A stretch of 64,000 bases of DNA from Meandrina meandrites. Taxonomy: Eukaryota > Cnidaria > Anthozoa > Scleractinia > Meandrinidae. How positions within the stretch are numbered: position 1 is the stretch's first letter; each line of letters begins with the position of its first letter. The position numbers and the translations under genes are program-made. Below the pieces are notes generated by a model, which worked only from the letters and a program-made list of their open reading frames with translations, searched no databases and was not told where the DNA came from. Of this stretch, positions 1 to 11,230 are shown piece by piece. The stretch lies in assembly GCA_963693305.1 (NCBI GenBank), contig OY855904.1:11079496-11143495 (forward strand). The letters are read 5' to 3'.

Positions 1-1202
1 GGTACCTTTAAATTTGCAGTTCATTCATGTTTTGCAACTTCACTCGAATAATTACTTGAGCTTGGGCTCCCTATGACGAAACCGGCAAATTCAACACACT
101 CACTAACAAGCAGTGATAAGAGAAACAAAACAAATGCAAGCGAGCCGAAATCGCGATTTTGATCCGTGAAGCTAAATAATTTGTTTTCAAAATCCAATAA
201 TGAACATCACAGTTAACTCCAATAACTAAAACTGAAAATAATTAGTCTAAACAAAACATTTACTAAACAAATGTGTAAAATGTACAAACATGAACAGGCT
301 TGATAAATATTTACGTGAAGATCTGAAAACAGACACAACTTCAAATTCATTCATAAATGAAGTATAATTCTCTCAATATAAAATTAGGCTTATGCTTAGT
401 GCATACATTTACGTTTGTTACCTCATTATTGAAGAAGGCTTATAAATTCTGCAGGGATAAGCTTTCAAACGAGCCCAATAACATCGGAGACGAACACGGC
501 AAAATTCGTTGCAACTTGCAAGCTTAGTCCAACACACTTTTATATGAATTATCACCGAACATCAATTTCTTTCTTTCCATCGATGTAGCCTTTAACAGTC
601 TTTTATCCTTTACTTCAGTGAACTTGATCGGCTCTGAATTCACTTTTGTTTGAGCTCAATTCAGTGATATTCAGCCTTGCTCAGCCGTAGGTCGAACCCT
701 GCACATCGCGCTCTTTTTGACTTGTTATCCAGTATATCACGTTCAATCATTTGGCATAAGTTTCCATGATGTAGATGAGTAAATAAAGCGAGAAATATTC
801 ACGAAAATCGATGTTTGCCAGCAGCTTTCTTCGCGTCTTTCATTCAGCTTTAAAGGTGAACAGCGTACCAAAGATTTGCCGCCTTGAAAAAAACTAAGCT
901 AATTATTTCTAAAATAGATTTAGCCAAGCCTAAAAGCAGAGCTTGTCGGTTATTTACCTTGCCCTTTATTTAAATCTGAATTTACGCGATGATAAAATTA
1001 TCAGGCTAAGTAAAAAACTGAGTACTTGAGCCCGCGATCAACTGGAAAACCATTACCTGGTCAGCGGTCAACTTCCAAAAAAGACGTCATCTCGATTAGC
1101 TCTACGCCTGAGCCCGCGATATGGTCATGTGATACTGGTCAGCGGATACCTTGTTTTGACAGCTGTCAATTGAGCATGACATGGAAGTTCAATATCAAAG
1201 AT

Positions 1203-1839
1203 TTAAGGTGATTCCACTGAATTGCATTGCGCATCCTTGCTGCGCATGAGTTTTCGCGTCATTTAGCGCGTGCACGAGCGCGCGCGCACACACAACATTA
1301 TGGCTTTTCTTTCAGGTTAAGCTCAGAAGAGAAATAAATGGTCATTTCCTTCTAAACGAGCACGGTGACCCCCATTTTTTAATGCATAAATTTAAAATAC
1401 ATCCGGTTGACTACAATATATTGCAATTTAAAGAAAAGTTAAATACTCTACTTTGAGATATTTTTATTTGAATGCTTTAAAAAGTACGTTTTGAGCTAGT
1501 GCTGCTTACGCACGCACGAAGCAAAATCCTTAATTTCTTTCATAATCTCAATTCCAGTTTAATTAAAATAGTTTATTATGTAAGATTAAAGTCTATTTCG
1601 TTGAACTGCTTCAATATTTTAACGCTAGAAATGATAGTTCCCTTTTCGGATTATGAGGGTTTCTAGTATGAACCTCGTTGGTCATATGTTTACTATAATA
1701 GCCATCCAGATTGTACAAAAACGAGCACGGTGACCCCCATTTTTTATTGCATTTTTGTAACGCTCATAACATAGTTATGAACTGGACAAAGTCTTAGAAA
1801 ATTCTAAAGACTCCTTCTATTTCAGTGGAATCACCTTAA
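1203..1839. mobile_element. TTAA-flanked MITE with perfect 19-bp terminal inverted repeats
   Basis: TTAAGGTGATTCCACTGAA at 1203-1221 is the exact reverse complement of 1821-1839. Both ends begin with TTAA, the target-site duplication of the piggyBac and Kolobok superfamilies. The interior of about 600 bp has no credible ORF. It contains a direct repeat of the words GAGCACGGTGACCCCCATTT near 1357 and 1719. I infer a non-autonomous DNA transposon. Confidence 0.7.
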
Positions 1840-1840
1840 C

Positions 1841-3150
1841 AGTAACAGAAGTCCATAACTAGAAGTCTACATCTCTGGTAATAGGCTTTGAGATATGTCT
1901 TTCGCGTGTACCTCGCGCTCCTCGCGTGTAGGCTATTTTTAGAACAGCTTTGCCGCGAATAAGTAGCCAATCACATTGAAGTATTTTTTAATTCGCGCCT
2001 TTGATTGGTTGAACAAATTTTTGAAGAAAAGCAGAACTGCAGAGGACGAGTGAACTCGAGCGAACGGCATTACGAAATTTCTGTTTGTTGGTCATCGTAA
2101 TTTCCGTTTTGTGAGGATTAAATCGTCCGCACAAGAATCATCAGGCCATCTTTCATCAATGACGATAGCATCGAAGTTGTAAAAATTCGGAGCATCCAAA
2201 TAAGCGAGAGGACCTCAGTGTTTTGGAGTCAGAATACGAAATGGCAGCGGGCAAGATAGACTAATTCCTAGTCAAATTCAAAATGCGAAGACACTAAAGA
2301 TTAATGGTACTCTCAAGATGAAGACAGGCATTAAGAGAGCAAGTGCATTTTGGCACAGGTTCGTTGCTATTTTTAAAAACAAAACCGTGGTCCCTGAAGC
2401 GCTCAACATCGAGCGCGGAATGAACAGAATGAAGTTTGATTCGTTTGAGAACAACATTCAGAGAAAACGACAACTGAGTTTGGCGAGTTTCGCATGTTTT
2501 TGGAATTATAAGGACGGCATGAAAACAAAAGACTGACTAAGGTAATGTACTTGTTTTAATGTGAATAGAAATACGAGTTTAATTCATCGAACAATGATGA
2601 TTTCATTTTTCACATCCGTCAAAAGTTTAATTCAAGTTGTGCTTCTCGGGCACTTCGCAGTGTGCAGCTATTGTGTTGTGTATGTTGTTCAGTATTTTAA
2701 CACGAGGATATGCTGTACAAAATAAAGACACACTTAACTACTAAAAGTTTGGGGAACTTCTGTTCATGAATTCTCTTGTAAATTATAAAAAGGCGACGTG
2801 TTTGTTTTGTGAGTTTGTCTACGGAAACCCGGCGACGGGTTGCTTTTTCACTCGCCTTCAAATGCCACTGAACAGACGTTTGAAATCACTATCTACGATA
2901 CTACTTCTTTCGAAATGTGAGAATTAAAGAGAATGGCCTGTCAAGTGTTTTGATGTGATTTGATTTATTTCACCTGCCACTTTCCAAAATATTCGGCCGC
3001 AACTTAGAACTTCAATCGTGTCGAAATAGTGGGTTACGTCATTTTCTCGCGAGACATCAGTTTCTAAAAATAGCCTACACGCGAAAGACATAGCACGCGC
3101 CCCAATACCAGATGTAGACTTCTAGTTATGGACTTCTGACAGTAACCAAG
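1841..3150. mobile_element. DNA-transposon-like element with about 110-bp imperfect inverted arms
   Basis: The arm at about 1842-1955 (containing AGAAGTCCATAACTAGAAGT) is mirrored at about 3045-3150 (ACTTCTAGTTATGGACTTCT). The left arm has an extra short GC-rich stretch near 1910-1925. It directly abuts the TTAA element on its left. The interior has only a short 72-codon ORF (2318-2536) that I do not recognise, so it is probably non-autonomous. Confidence 0.55.
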
Positions 3151-3195
3151 GCGGTAATTGTCCTGTGATTCCCCTCCCCCTCCCCCAGAGTCTGT

Positions 3196-3234
3196 ACGGA
3201 CGGACGGACGGACGGACGGACGGACGGACGGACG
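3196..3234. repeat. (ACGG)n microsatellite
   Basis: About nine uninterrupted copies of the tetranucleotide ACGG/GGAC. A related, less perfect CGTACGTC-type run sits at 46245-46285 in the inverted relative of this repeat, so the microsatellite appears to be part of the repeat family. Confidence 0.85.
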
Positions 3235-3849
3235 CTCGTACGGTCACGTGATTACCAAATTTTCTCGGCTTGATGGTTTACCAAAATTTCTTACCCATGG
3301 TGCTCCGCTGGCGCGCTTCGCGCGCTGGAGCTCCGCTATAAAGCTTGTAGCAAAAACATTTGTTCGGAAACTTGCTTCATAATTTCTTGAAAAAACTACG
3401 AAAACCGTTTATATTTGTGGCATTCGTTTCCGTCCATAATAAAAAGTCTCTGTCGTTATTTCTTTTAGGTGTTCATATAAAAGCAGGAGTTATTTTCCTC
3501 ATGCAAGCAGCAAACCGACTTGGCATGTGTTTGCTGGAACTAGTGCTATTATTTGTTCATCTTCTTCGCTTCAGTTTGAATGAAATCGGGGTGATGAAAC
3601 CTTAAACTATTTTTTCGAGTTTCTTTCATTTGTCCAAATGCGAATTTTAGGTTAATTTCAAAATTAAATATACAACCAGTTAATTTGGAGTTGACTAGCA
3701 TTTGTTTACTTGATAAAAATTAACATATTCACGTTTTTGGATAATATTATTTACAACAGTTTTAATCTCAAGTGTTGACCATAGCTCATTGCGATATATG
3801 AATTTGGCCTTTATAACACAAGCTACATTTCAACTATTATTTAGTTTTA

Positions 3850-4085
3850 AATCGATAAGGTGAATGTTGTTTTTGTCCTAAAGACAACCATCACAATTAA
3901 ATTAAGTTTTCATCTGACGATCGAAAGTGAAGTTTCTGTAGTCACTAAAAGATTATCATTGTCACACGATTTGCTACAAAGGACAAGAACAAGGCAACAG
4001 ATTTCAAAATTTTATTCTGTGCAAATTTTGCACCAATTCAGAAGAAGGCAACATCAAACTTGTCATGGTCATAAATTGTACTGAT
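3850..4085. repeat. Third, diverged copy of the 44-45 kb duplicated repeat
   Basis: It shares the order of short words GAAAGTGAAGTTT, AAGATTATCA, TGTCACACGA and GATTTCAAAAT with 43975-44070 and 44880-44925. The frame is broken relative to those copies, so I treat it as interspersed repeat rather than gene. Confidence 0.45.
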
Positions 4086-5161
4086 GGATTTATGAAAGGC
4101 AAATATAAAAATATCTACAGTGGCAACTGCCAAGCTCAAAGCTGATAAAAAACTGATGTGTCTATTGGTAAGAGTAATCACAGTATGTAACTATCAAACA
4201 CATAAAAATTCCCTCTCTACTTGAGACTTGCTGTTAGTTCTTCAGAAACTCTATTACAACTGCATACAGTTGCTTTTAAGATTCCTGTAATGATTTGTAT
4301 TTCTATACATAAGGTTCTTTCAGTGCAAAGTTTAAATCACAACGTGCTAGCCTAGTCTTATGGAGCAAAAATTGCTTGAAACTCCACCCTGCACTGCAGC
4401 CTATAGCATGTATATGGAAGTACGCCTCCCCACCCAACCTTTGGGTACTAACGATCATCTACAAATATCTATTTTACCTACATAGAGGTCAAAACTAAAA
4501 TAAAATAAAAAAAAAGTATAAAATAAATAATGACTCCAAGTGTTCTACAAGCCAACATCAGATGGAAGCGAATTTCTGCTCACCTTCATAGATAATATTG
4601 TACATCTTTGTTGCACCATGCTCTTCCAAGTGTGGTATTGGTCTGTTTAATAATAAAGATTCTAACAATAACTAAATTTTAGCAGTGTCAATCACGTTTA
4701 TATTTATAACTTCAATTCACTTGACCATTTTTTTTTTCTGGACCAAATACTTCTAAGAATAACAAAGTGACACAAGGCACTGGCCCAACACAGCTTTTCG
4801 TTGATAATTTCAAATGACCATGCTGGAAAAAGTGCTCTGTTCCAGATTTTCCAAAAGTTTACTCTGCCACAAAAAACGACACTATATGAACGCCAGCAGG
4901 CTATGGTACACTTAGGACAGACAAGCTGTTTTCGTATACCCCGACTTGTTACTACAAAAATAGCTTTTTCCACGATCCAAAAGCTTGACTATGCTTAATC
5001 CCCCATTTCTCTCCGCAACATGATTTTTTCGCATAATGGCTCCACTATAGCCTGTGTACAGCCGTCCCGCTTCACTACACTCTCTCTCTCCCCGCCCCGC
5101 CCCACCCCTCAGAGCGAGAAGAGGGGGGAGGTCCTGGGAACGACAAAGGCTCTACTAATCA
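4086..5161. other. Intergenic stretch without a supported gene
   Basis: Short overlapping ORFs lie on both strands near 4700-5000 but none looks like a known protein. A pyrimidine-rich tract lies at about 5080-5110. I see no RNA gene and no clear repeat boundary here. Confidence 0.5.
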
Positions 5162-6987
5162 TTAAAGGTCAAATGAACCAAAATTTCGAATTTTCTTTTT
5201 TTTAGGCCAATTTGTTTATTAAGATCCAAATAAACATATTCCGAAGTTTCAAAGGAATTGGACTTTGCAAAACAGAGAAATTTCAAGTTGAAAAATGCTT
5301 AGTTTTGGCCTTCATAATCGTAGAGCGCTCGGGAAAATTGTCGGGAAATTTTCGGAACATAAAACTGTGACGTCAGTATTGGTGCGCTATGAAATTTAGT
5401 GATGAAGCTCACAAGAATGGAACATCATGGTGCTTTGTGCAGCACTAAACTGCTTAAATTATTCTAAGTCGAAAGTAAGTACGTTTAAGTTTCCAGCAAA
5501 TTCAAAGGTCAGGAAACAATGGCTTTTGAAAATGAAAAGAAAAGAATTTCAGCCAGAAAAAAACTCTCGCACTTGTGCGGTTCATTTTACCGAAGACTAC
5601 TTCAGAGAAAATCTGGCAATTAGTAGGTTTCTGGGTTCTGATTTCAAGCCGCTAAGACTCCACCTCAAAGAGGATGCTGTGCCGCGGACTATTTTCTTGG
5701 TTGTTCGGAAAAGAAATCACGGGGAAGAATGCCTTCCGAAGCACAAATACCCCTGTCCGTTCGGCTTTTGCTAAACGAAGGAAGTTAGAGGTATGCATTT
5801 TGCACCTTTCTTATTCTACCTAGAGCTTAGATAGAGTATTTGTTATGATTATTAGCACTTTAACTTTGTTGGTTTGGCTGGTCATAATCAAGCATTAGAA
5901 TTTGAGTTCGTTAGTTCAATATCCTCGCCAAATAATGTGCTTCCATGCACGTGCACGTGCTTTTTGACGCGTATAAAATTAAGCTTCAAATGTTGTATTT
6001 ATGTTGAGTTTAGAACCGTTAATTTCGAGCCCTAAATAACATGTACCGGCTAAATAAATATGGACCAAAAAACAGCTAATACAAACAGAACTCACAGTGT
6101 CCGCGGAGACAGTGTGTAAACGCTCAGTATTTATTTCAACACTGAATTTTCCTTCAGCTGAAAACGACACGAATTTATTCATTGGAAGTTTTACCCTGCG
6201 TGATGCTTTGCAGTTTCGAATTTGCATTGAAATACCCTTTCATTCAAGTTAAATTTTTGTGTACAAGTTTATTTTTGTGTTTTGTGTCTCTCGAGTACAG
6301 AAAAGAAACAGTGAATTCAATCTTAGCTTTTGGTCACATCCTAGGATAACTTCGCGCTGCATACCGATCCGGGTTGCAAGCCGCACACGCCCTGATAAGA
6401 ATTATGTGCAAATCCATAAAAAAACTGCATTTAGATTGGGGTATATAACAAAACTGATTGTTCTATACCAAGCTGAGCAGACTGATGATTTTTATACGCC
6501 ATCCAGTGTTTGGAAACGTCCTATATCGTACAATGCTTACAATTTTACTCAGTGCTTTGATAATTATTAATCTTTGAAACCGGATTACAATGTAGGTAAA
6601 GATATAACAACCATGTTTAAAAAAAGCTTACATTCTTTCAGAATCACTTGAATTACTTAGACTGTCTCAAACTCTCAAACTCTCAAACTTTACATTATTC
6701 GCTATTTAAACGACGATCGTCTCTTCGATCGCAAAGTCGTGAAATAAAACTATTACGTCACAAAATTGAAAGCTCGATCCATTCCTTCCATTCCAGTGCG
6801 CGGCCATTTTGGAAACGTTTTCGTGAAGTCTTCGGAAATCTTCGTAGTTTTTGCTATAGTTCGCGCTTCAAGGCTCAGAAAGGAAAATTTCTTCTTATGT
6901 TTAGTTAATAATGAGTTCTTCTAGCGTTTGGTTGCTTTAAAATCGCTAAAGAAAGAATGTCGAAATTTTGGTTCATTTGACCTTTAA
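5162..6987. mobile_element. Kolobok-like DNA transposon carrying a THAP exon
   Basis: The 27 bp at 5162-5188 (starting TTAAAGGTCAAATGAACC) are exactly repeated in inverse at 6961-6987, and weaker similarity runs about 15 bp further inward. Both ends start with TTAA. TTAA target duplications, termini beginning TTAAAGG and THAP-domain proteins are together typical of the Kolobok superfamily (Xenopus T2-type MITEs share the TTAAAGG end). The element is 1.8 kb, too short for a full transposase of that family, and only the THAP ORF is recognisable, so it is probably an internally deleted copy. The rest of the interior (5800-6960) holds short unrecognised ORFs. Confidence 0.6.
5427..5774 (+). CDS. 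THAP-type zinc-finger protein, probably transposon-derived, possibly frameshifted
   Basis: The 115-codon ORF starts MVLCAALNC and shows the C2CH THAP signature: C-x4-C near residues 4-9, an invariant-looking Trp (KQW) near 31, CAVHF (C-x2-H) near 50, and an AVPxxIF-like end near 85-90. THAP domains bind DNA and occur in P-element and Kolobok transposases and in genes derived from them. After the domain the given frame ends at 5774. The +2 frame stays open through a basic stretch (FAKRRKLE) to a good 5' splice site at 5791, which looks more like a natural THAP linker. I therefore suspect a small indel around 5690-5715 or a decayed copy. The start is the first ATG, directly before the zinc ligands as is usual for THAP. 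It lies inside the TTAA-flanked element. Confidence 0.6.
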   Translation: MVLCAALNCLNYSKSKVSTFKFPANSKVRKQWLLKMKRKEFQPEKNSRTCAVHFTEDYFRENLAISRFLGSDFKPLRLHLKEDAVPRTIFLVVRKRNHGEECLPKHKYPCPFGFC

Positions 6988-7234
6988 CCAAATTAGCACG
7001 CTCCCCAAATCTTTCTGGAATGACTTTCACTCCGCAACAAGTTCATTCCATCCTCATATATTTCTATTGCGCTTTTCAACTAAAACAGTTGGAAAAGAGG
7101 CAAAGGTTCATAGAATAATAACCAGATACCATGAGGTGGCTCGAAGGAGACTTTGATTCTGTTCTGATTTTACTTTACGTTTCGGTTGGGGAAAATTTTG
7201 AACGACTTGAATTTAAGATCTTTAGCCTAAAGGC

Positions 7235-7340
7235 TTAAAGCCGGGTTGGGAGGCGTGGTGGCCTAATGGAAATGCTACGGAAATCGGGATAAGCTCCAGC
7301 CAGATGGGCCCCAAGGCTCGTACACAGACTTTACCTTTTT
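7235..7340 (+). repeat. Possible tRNA-derived SINE remnant
   Basis: GGCGTGGTGGCCTAATGG resembles the A-box region of the tRNA-derived SINE at 59631, and the stretch ends near a T-rich run (7337-7345). No proper B box is seen. Low confidence. Confidence 0.35.
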
Positions 7341-7810
7341 TTTAAAGCCGGGACACAACTGTCACTTCAGGCCTGCAGTTTCCTTATCTGTAGAAATTTG
7401 TGGTTATATCAGTCCTAATTCAAAATATGCAATCAGAAGGTACCTAGTTAATGGTTAACTAGTAAAGGTAACATTAAGATAGAGTCACTCTTGTTATTCT
7501 AACGTTGAGAATTACGGCAATACAGTGGTGGCCCTCTAACAGAAAGTTAAATTTAAAATCGAGGTTTAGATATATGAGGAATGAAAATGCTATCAACAGT
7601 GTAAAGCCTACAATAATAATTGCAACATTAGATTAAGAGATTCATTGATAAAATAGTTGCTTAAAACTAATATAAGCGTTATCATCTTGCTCCTTTAAAG
7701 TAGTGGCCTTAACCAGCGCATGCTTCATTGCAAAGTGAACAAACAAAGACCAATAAGGCAGCGCGTTAGTTTCAAATAAACTCAGGCTATAATAAAATTT
7801 CGTTTCCCAG

Positions 7811-7953
7811 CAACCAATGAAGGTGAACTGTCAGTGAATGAAGGAGAAGAGCTGGTCGTCCTGGAACAAGATACGGATAACAGTGGCTGGACAAAAGTGT
7901 TAAAGGACGAGGAGGAAGGCTACGTTCCTTCAGCTTATATTGAATTGATGTAG
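7811..7953 (+). CDS. Terminal exon encoding most of a C-terminal SH3 domain (TOCA/CIP4-like)
   Basis: After a clean acceptor (TTTCGTTTCCCAG at 7798-7810) the exon runs two bases plus 46 codons to TAG at 7951-7953. The peptide reads NEGELSVNEGEELVVLEQ near its start and EEGYVPSAYIELM at its end. These match the RT-loop, n-Src/Trp (SGWTKV) and GYVPxxYI parts of an SH3 domain that closes a protein. The NEG...EGEEL pattern and the terminal position resemble the SH3 of F-BAR proteins of the CIP4/FNBP1/FNBP1L group, which bind WASP-type ligands and act in membrane bending and actin assembly. Other SH3 proteins are possible. The first strand of the domain must lie in an upstream exon, but no partner exon was found in 1-7.8 kb, so the preceding intron is long and filled with transposons, or this is a relic. 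Confidence 0.6.
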
Positions 7954-8335
7954 AGTGCCGTGAATCGCATATAACTAAATTTAATAGAACTGCGATATCC
8001 AATCTGGGAAATAATTGGATGTTAAAAAGTTTCAAGGAAAGCCAGTATGGACTATGCCGTACTTCTGTTACTTGATTAGACAAGGAACCGTGTGCTGTGA
8101 GAAATAATTGAATAGCTTGGGTAATAAGTCGTTTTTCTTTCACGCGTTTGAGACTGGAACCGATAATTTCATCGTGATGACGCAGCTGTTCAGAGAGTCT
8201 CGGATTGGTTGTCGCTTGGGTTGAATTTTTGCGCCGGCGCGCAGTTAAATGCGAGACACAACAGATCTCTGTAGTGCTTGTCATTAATATTGAACTTTTC
8301 CCTGTTATGACGGAATAGACCTTTTTGCCGATGAG

Positions 8336-8413
8336 GCGGCCATTTTGAATTCCATTCTTTTGATTGGATGCCCAGGAGGGCAAATTACATATCCATTATG
8401 TCAAAATGGCCGC
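8336..8413. repeat. Short inverted repeat, MITE-like
   Basis: GGCGGCCATTTTGA near 8336 is mirrored by TCAAAATGGCCGCC near 8400, about 50 bp apart. Words of the GGCGGCCATTTTG kind are common at MITE ends. Confidence 0.4.
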
Positions 8414-9809
8414 CGTGTCGTTAAAAAAGTTTATTTAGCGCGTAGAAGAGCGACGTATCTCTGGTTATTGCTTGAATGTAATTTTAGGCTTACAATCATT
8501 CAAATCCTTGGTTTGAGGGGTAGTGTGAGGACAATATCTGTTGAATTACAAAATTAAGAGTAAAGACCCTGAAGTTGGATTTCACGTGCAGATGACTTGA
8601 AAATGTAACAAAATATAATTTCCCGCCGTGACAAATCTTTAAGAGAGATCGTCACGCGCACAACCTGTGCGGCGCCAGAGAAGAATAACGCTGCAAAGCT
8701 TTATGTCGCGTGATAACGCCCATCACGTAACACTTTTTGTTACATAACCATACGAAATAACAGCTGTGACAGCTGCTACAGATAACGAGAATATTTTATT
8801 TCCACATCACGAATTAGTGGTTTTATTAAACATTGTTCAATTTATTGGTTGTAGTAATCTAGTAATGGCATTGTGTTGAATATTATGTTTCATATTAGGT
8901 TTTGCCTGGTTAGCCTGAAATTTCTGTCGTCTGCTCAACGTAAACCCGGGGTGTGGGTTAAATAGACCACACGCGCGTTCCTCAAACCTTTCGAAGCCTT
9001 TTCGGGTTGAGAGCCATTTTTAAACTTCATGTTCTGTTAAATAACAGATGCGTTTTAGGCGAAAAACAGCTCTTTTTGTCATCGCCAACCTAATACTTTG
9101 TTACTCGTTTTAAAATTAACAAAAACTAGATCGTTGTTTGGAAACATTCTGCAAACAATACACCTTTTCGGGCCCGAAATGTTTTCGGGACTTTCGAGAA
9201 ACGCGCGCTTGGTGACGACTGAGATTTCAGGGTACTGCTTAGTTTGCTAATTAAATGAATTATATCAAGAAACTTTTATTTGGCCTAAAGCCCTAGCAAG
9301 GAGAATGAAAGAAATGAAGGCAGTATACCGCACTGGCGAAGTTTACTTACGCCGATTATTGCTGCACTTGCGCGTCAATATGAGGATTAAGTAGAAAAAA
9401 TGTCAATTTTATATCCAGATAGCCTAACGATAAGTAAAAATATGTTGCAGCAAATTATTTTGTGGATTGGTTCTTGTTTTTGTTTGATTTTGTTTGGCAA
9501 ATACGTTTTACCGCAAAATAAAGAACGAGATTTTTTTAAAGAGAAGAAATTATAGTGAAAGCGAAGAGCGGCAGCTTTTCTCACTGCGAGGATAGAAATA
9601 CACTATAGAATATAGGCTTAGCTAGCTAGGCGTAAGTATCTAATTGCAGAAGTAATTAAACTTTACCCTGAAAGTGTATAATGTGTGTTGTTGTCGATTA
9701 CTTCTTAGTCTTGCCTAAAATTACCTTCATCATTGCAAATACCTTTCTGGGAGGAGCGGCGGCCTTATGATTGAAACATTTACATTCCGGACCGATAGCG
9801 TGCTCGTGT

Positions 9810-9980
9810 GGGCGTTCGGTTAGCTGGGGAGCAGCGCGATATCGGGGATTTGCGCGCCAGAACGGCGAGTGGAAAAAAGGCAAGAGGAGGGAGGAAATTC
9901 TCTCGCCTTTTCCCCCACACCCCTCCCCTAATTTTTCGCTCGTCTTTTTTTCGTCCTACTCCCCAACTAACCGAATGCCT
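9810..9980. repeat. Inverted repeat around a pyrimidine/purine-rich core
   Basis: GGCGTTCGGTTAGCTGGGGA (9811-9830) is mirrored imperfectly at 9957-9979 (CTACTCCCCAACTAACCGAATGCC). The core holds GGGAGGAAATTCTC and a C-rich tract. It is probably a palindromic non-autonomous element. Confidence 0.45.
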
Positions 9981-10857
9981 GGAACAGGCTACCGGTTCGA
10001 AAGCTCCGAGTTTCAGTCCTGGCGGCGGTCGTGTTGTGTTCATGAGCAAGACATGGTATTCTCGCACTGTTTCTCTCCCGTGGGGCCTCCTAAAGCCCAG
10101 AGTGAATTATGTCTCAGGGAGAGGGGCTACCTAATGAAGCGTATTTGAAATGAATCCTATATGTGGTGAAAACTGGCTGGAAGCCACATGTCACATGGTC
10201 AAAGCCTCTTCCGATGACCGGAAGGTGACAACAAGCATCGGGACCTGTAATGAAAGCAAGTGAGACCGCACAAATGTATTTGTTTTCACAACGTCGCAGT
10301 GTTTGGAACTGCTCAAGCCAGAGGGAATAAACAGGGTCCAAAAGAGGGCCTTGCATTCTTAACAGGGCTCGTCTAACACCTTTAGAGTCAAGTAGAGACA
10401 GTTGGTTTAGGGTGGACATGACGATAAACGGCACGCATACGCAGTTTCGTCGAGCAAGAAGAAAGAAACCGCGCTGGCACGTAATCCCGGGGGGAAGAGG
10501 GCGGGGGTGAATGTAGGGTGCAGGTGAGAGACGAAATCGTCTGAAATCGCTTGAAATTAACCCGAAAGGGGCAGGAAAAGAACACAAGACGGTAGGGCAG
10601 TGCGGTGAGTTAATTCTGATTGAATCCAAGACATCATATAAATAAACATACAGTGGCGACAAACGTAGCAAGACAACGCATGTCGGAAAAACTTTGATTT
10701 GAAAAACTTGACGTTAATTTTATTCAGTTTTATGTGAACTCTATCTGATTTTATTTGAATTCGTTGCATTCTCATAGTCGTTTTTGATTTCCAGCGGTCA
10801 CTATTTAAACAATGGCATGTTTCTGTCGAGGAACTATCGGCTGACATCCGGGAGAGG

Positions 10858-11230
10858 AGTGGTACTCTGTATATTTTGGGGTGGGAGTGTGCTGCTAGGA
10901 CTCTGAAACCCTTACCCTATGCCAGACCACGTTCAGCTGATTTTGCAACCCTATACTAGACTAGACACCGAAAATCCCTACCCTGCCCCAGACTCGCTCT
11001 TAATAACATCTGTCAAGAACGTTCCCACGATGATTTTATTTACGTTTAGGAAAGTCTCTTTCTCTTCCGAGTTTCTATTCCTATTTTGGACTTAACTCTT
11101 TTTACCACTGATCAGTTTCCCGGCCAATGATACCCTACTCTTAACCAGAACGTTTTGATTTTTATACCCTATTCCAGACCAAACTGCTTGAAAACCACTC
11201 CCACCACAGCGGCAAATACCTGTACAGCTC
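10858..11230. repeat. Interspersed repeat, inverted relative at 62438-62845
   Basis: Characteristic words in the same order (reverse complement) occur in both copies: ACTCTGAAACCCTTACC, AGCTGATTTTGCAACC, ACTAGACTAGAC, GTTTAGGAAAG, CTGATCAGTTTCCCGGCCAATGATACCCTA and ACTGCTTGAAAACC. Both ends approach GGGAGTG/CACTCCC. No coding potential. The second copy lies in intron 1 of PRPF4. Confidence 0.6.

Larger units (their letters stand above)
1..3350. repeat. Composite interspersed repeat, left copy, interrupted by nested elements
   Basis: Positions 1-860 and about 3240-3350 match, in inverted orientation, the element at 46144-48135. The stretch 560-860 mirrors 46540-46910, 1-480 mirrors about 46990-47680, and the segment with the words TTTTCTCGGCTTGATGG near 3260 mirrors 46200-46240. 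The two matching parts here are separated by about 2.3 kb of other repeats (1203-1839 and 1841-3150), so this copy appears to have been split by later insertions. It is also cut by the left window edge. Similarity was judged by eye. No transposase coding is visible. Confidence 0.6.

Noticed and set aside
3196..3234. Regular ACGG repeats that could suggest a CRISPR-like array
   Set aside because: Four-base tandem units without spacers; a plain microsatellite within an animal repeat.
7787..8383. 198-codon minus-strand ORF
   Set aside because: It runs antisense across the SH3 exon and through flanking non-coding DNA; no domain is recognisable.
10114..10671. 185-codon minus-strand ORF at 10.1-10.7 kb
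   Set aside because: Low-complexity, Pro/Ser/Arg-biased peptide with competing ORFs in other frames; no conserved motif.
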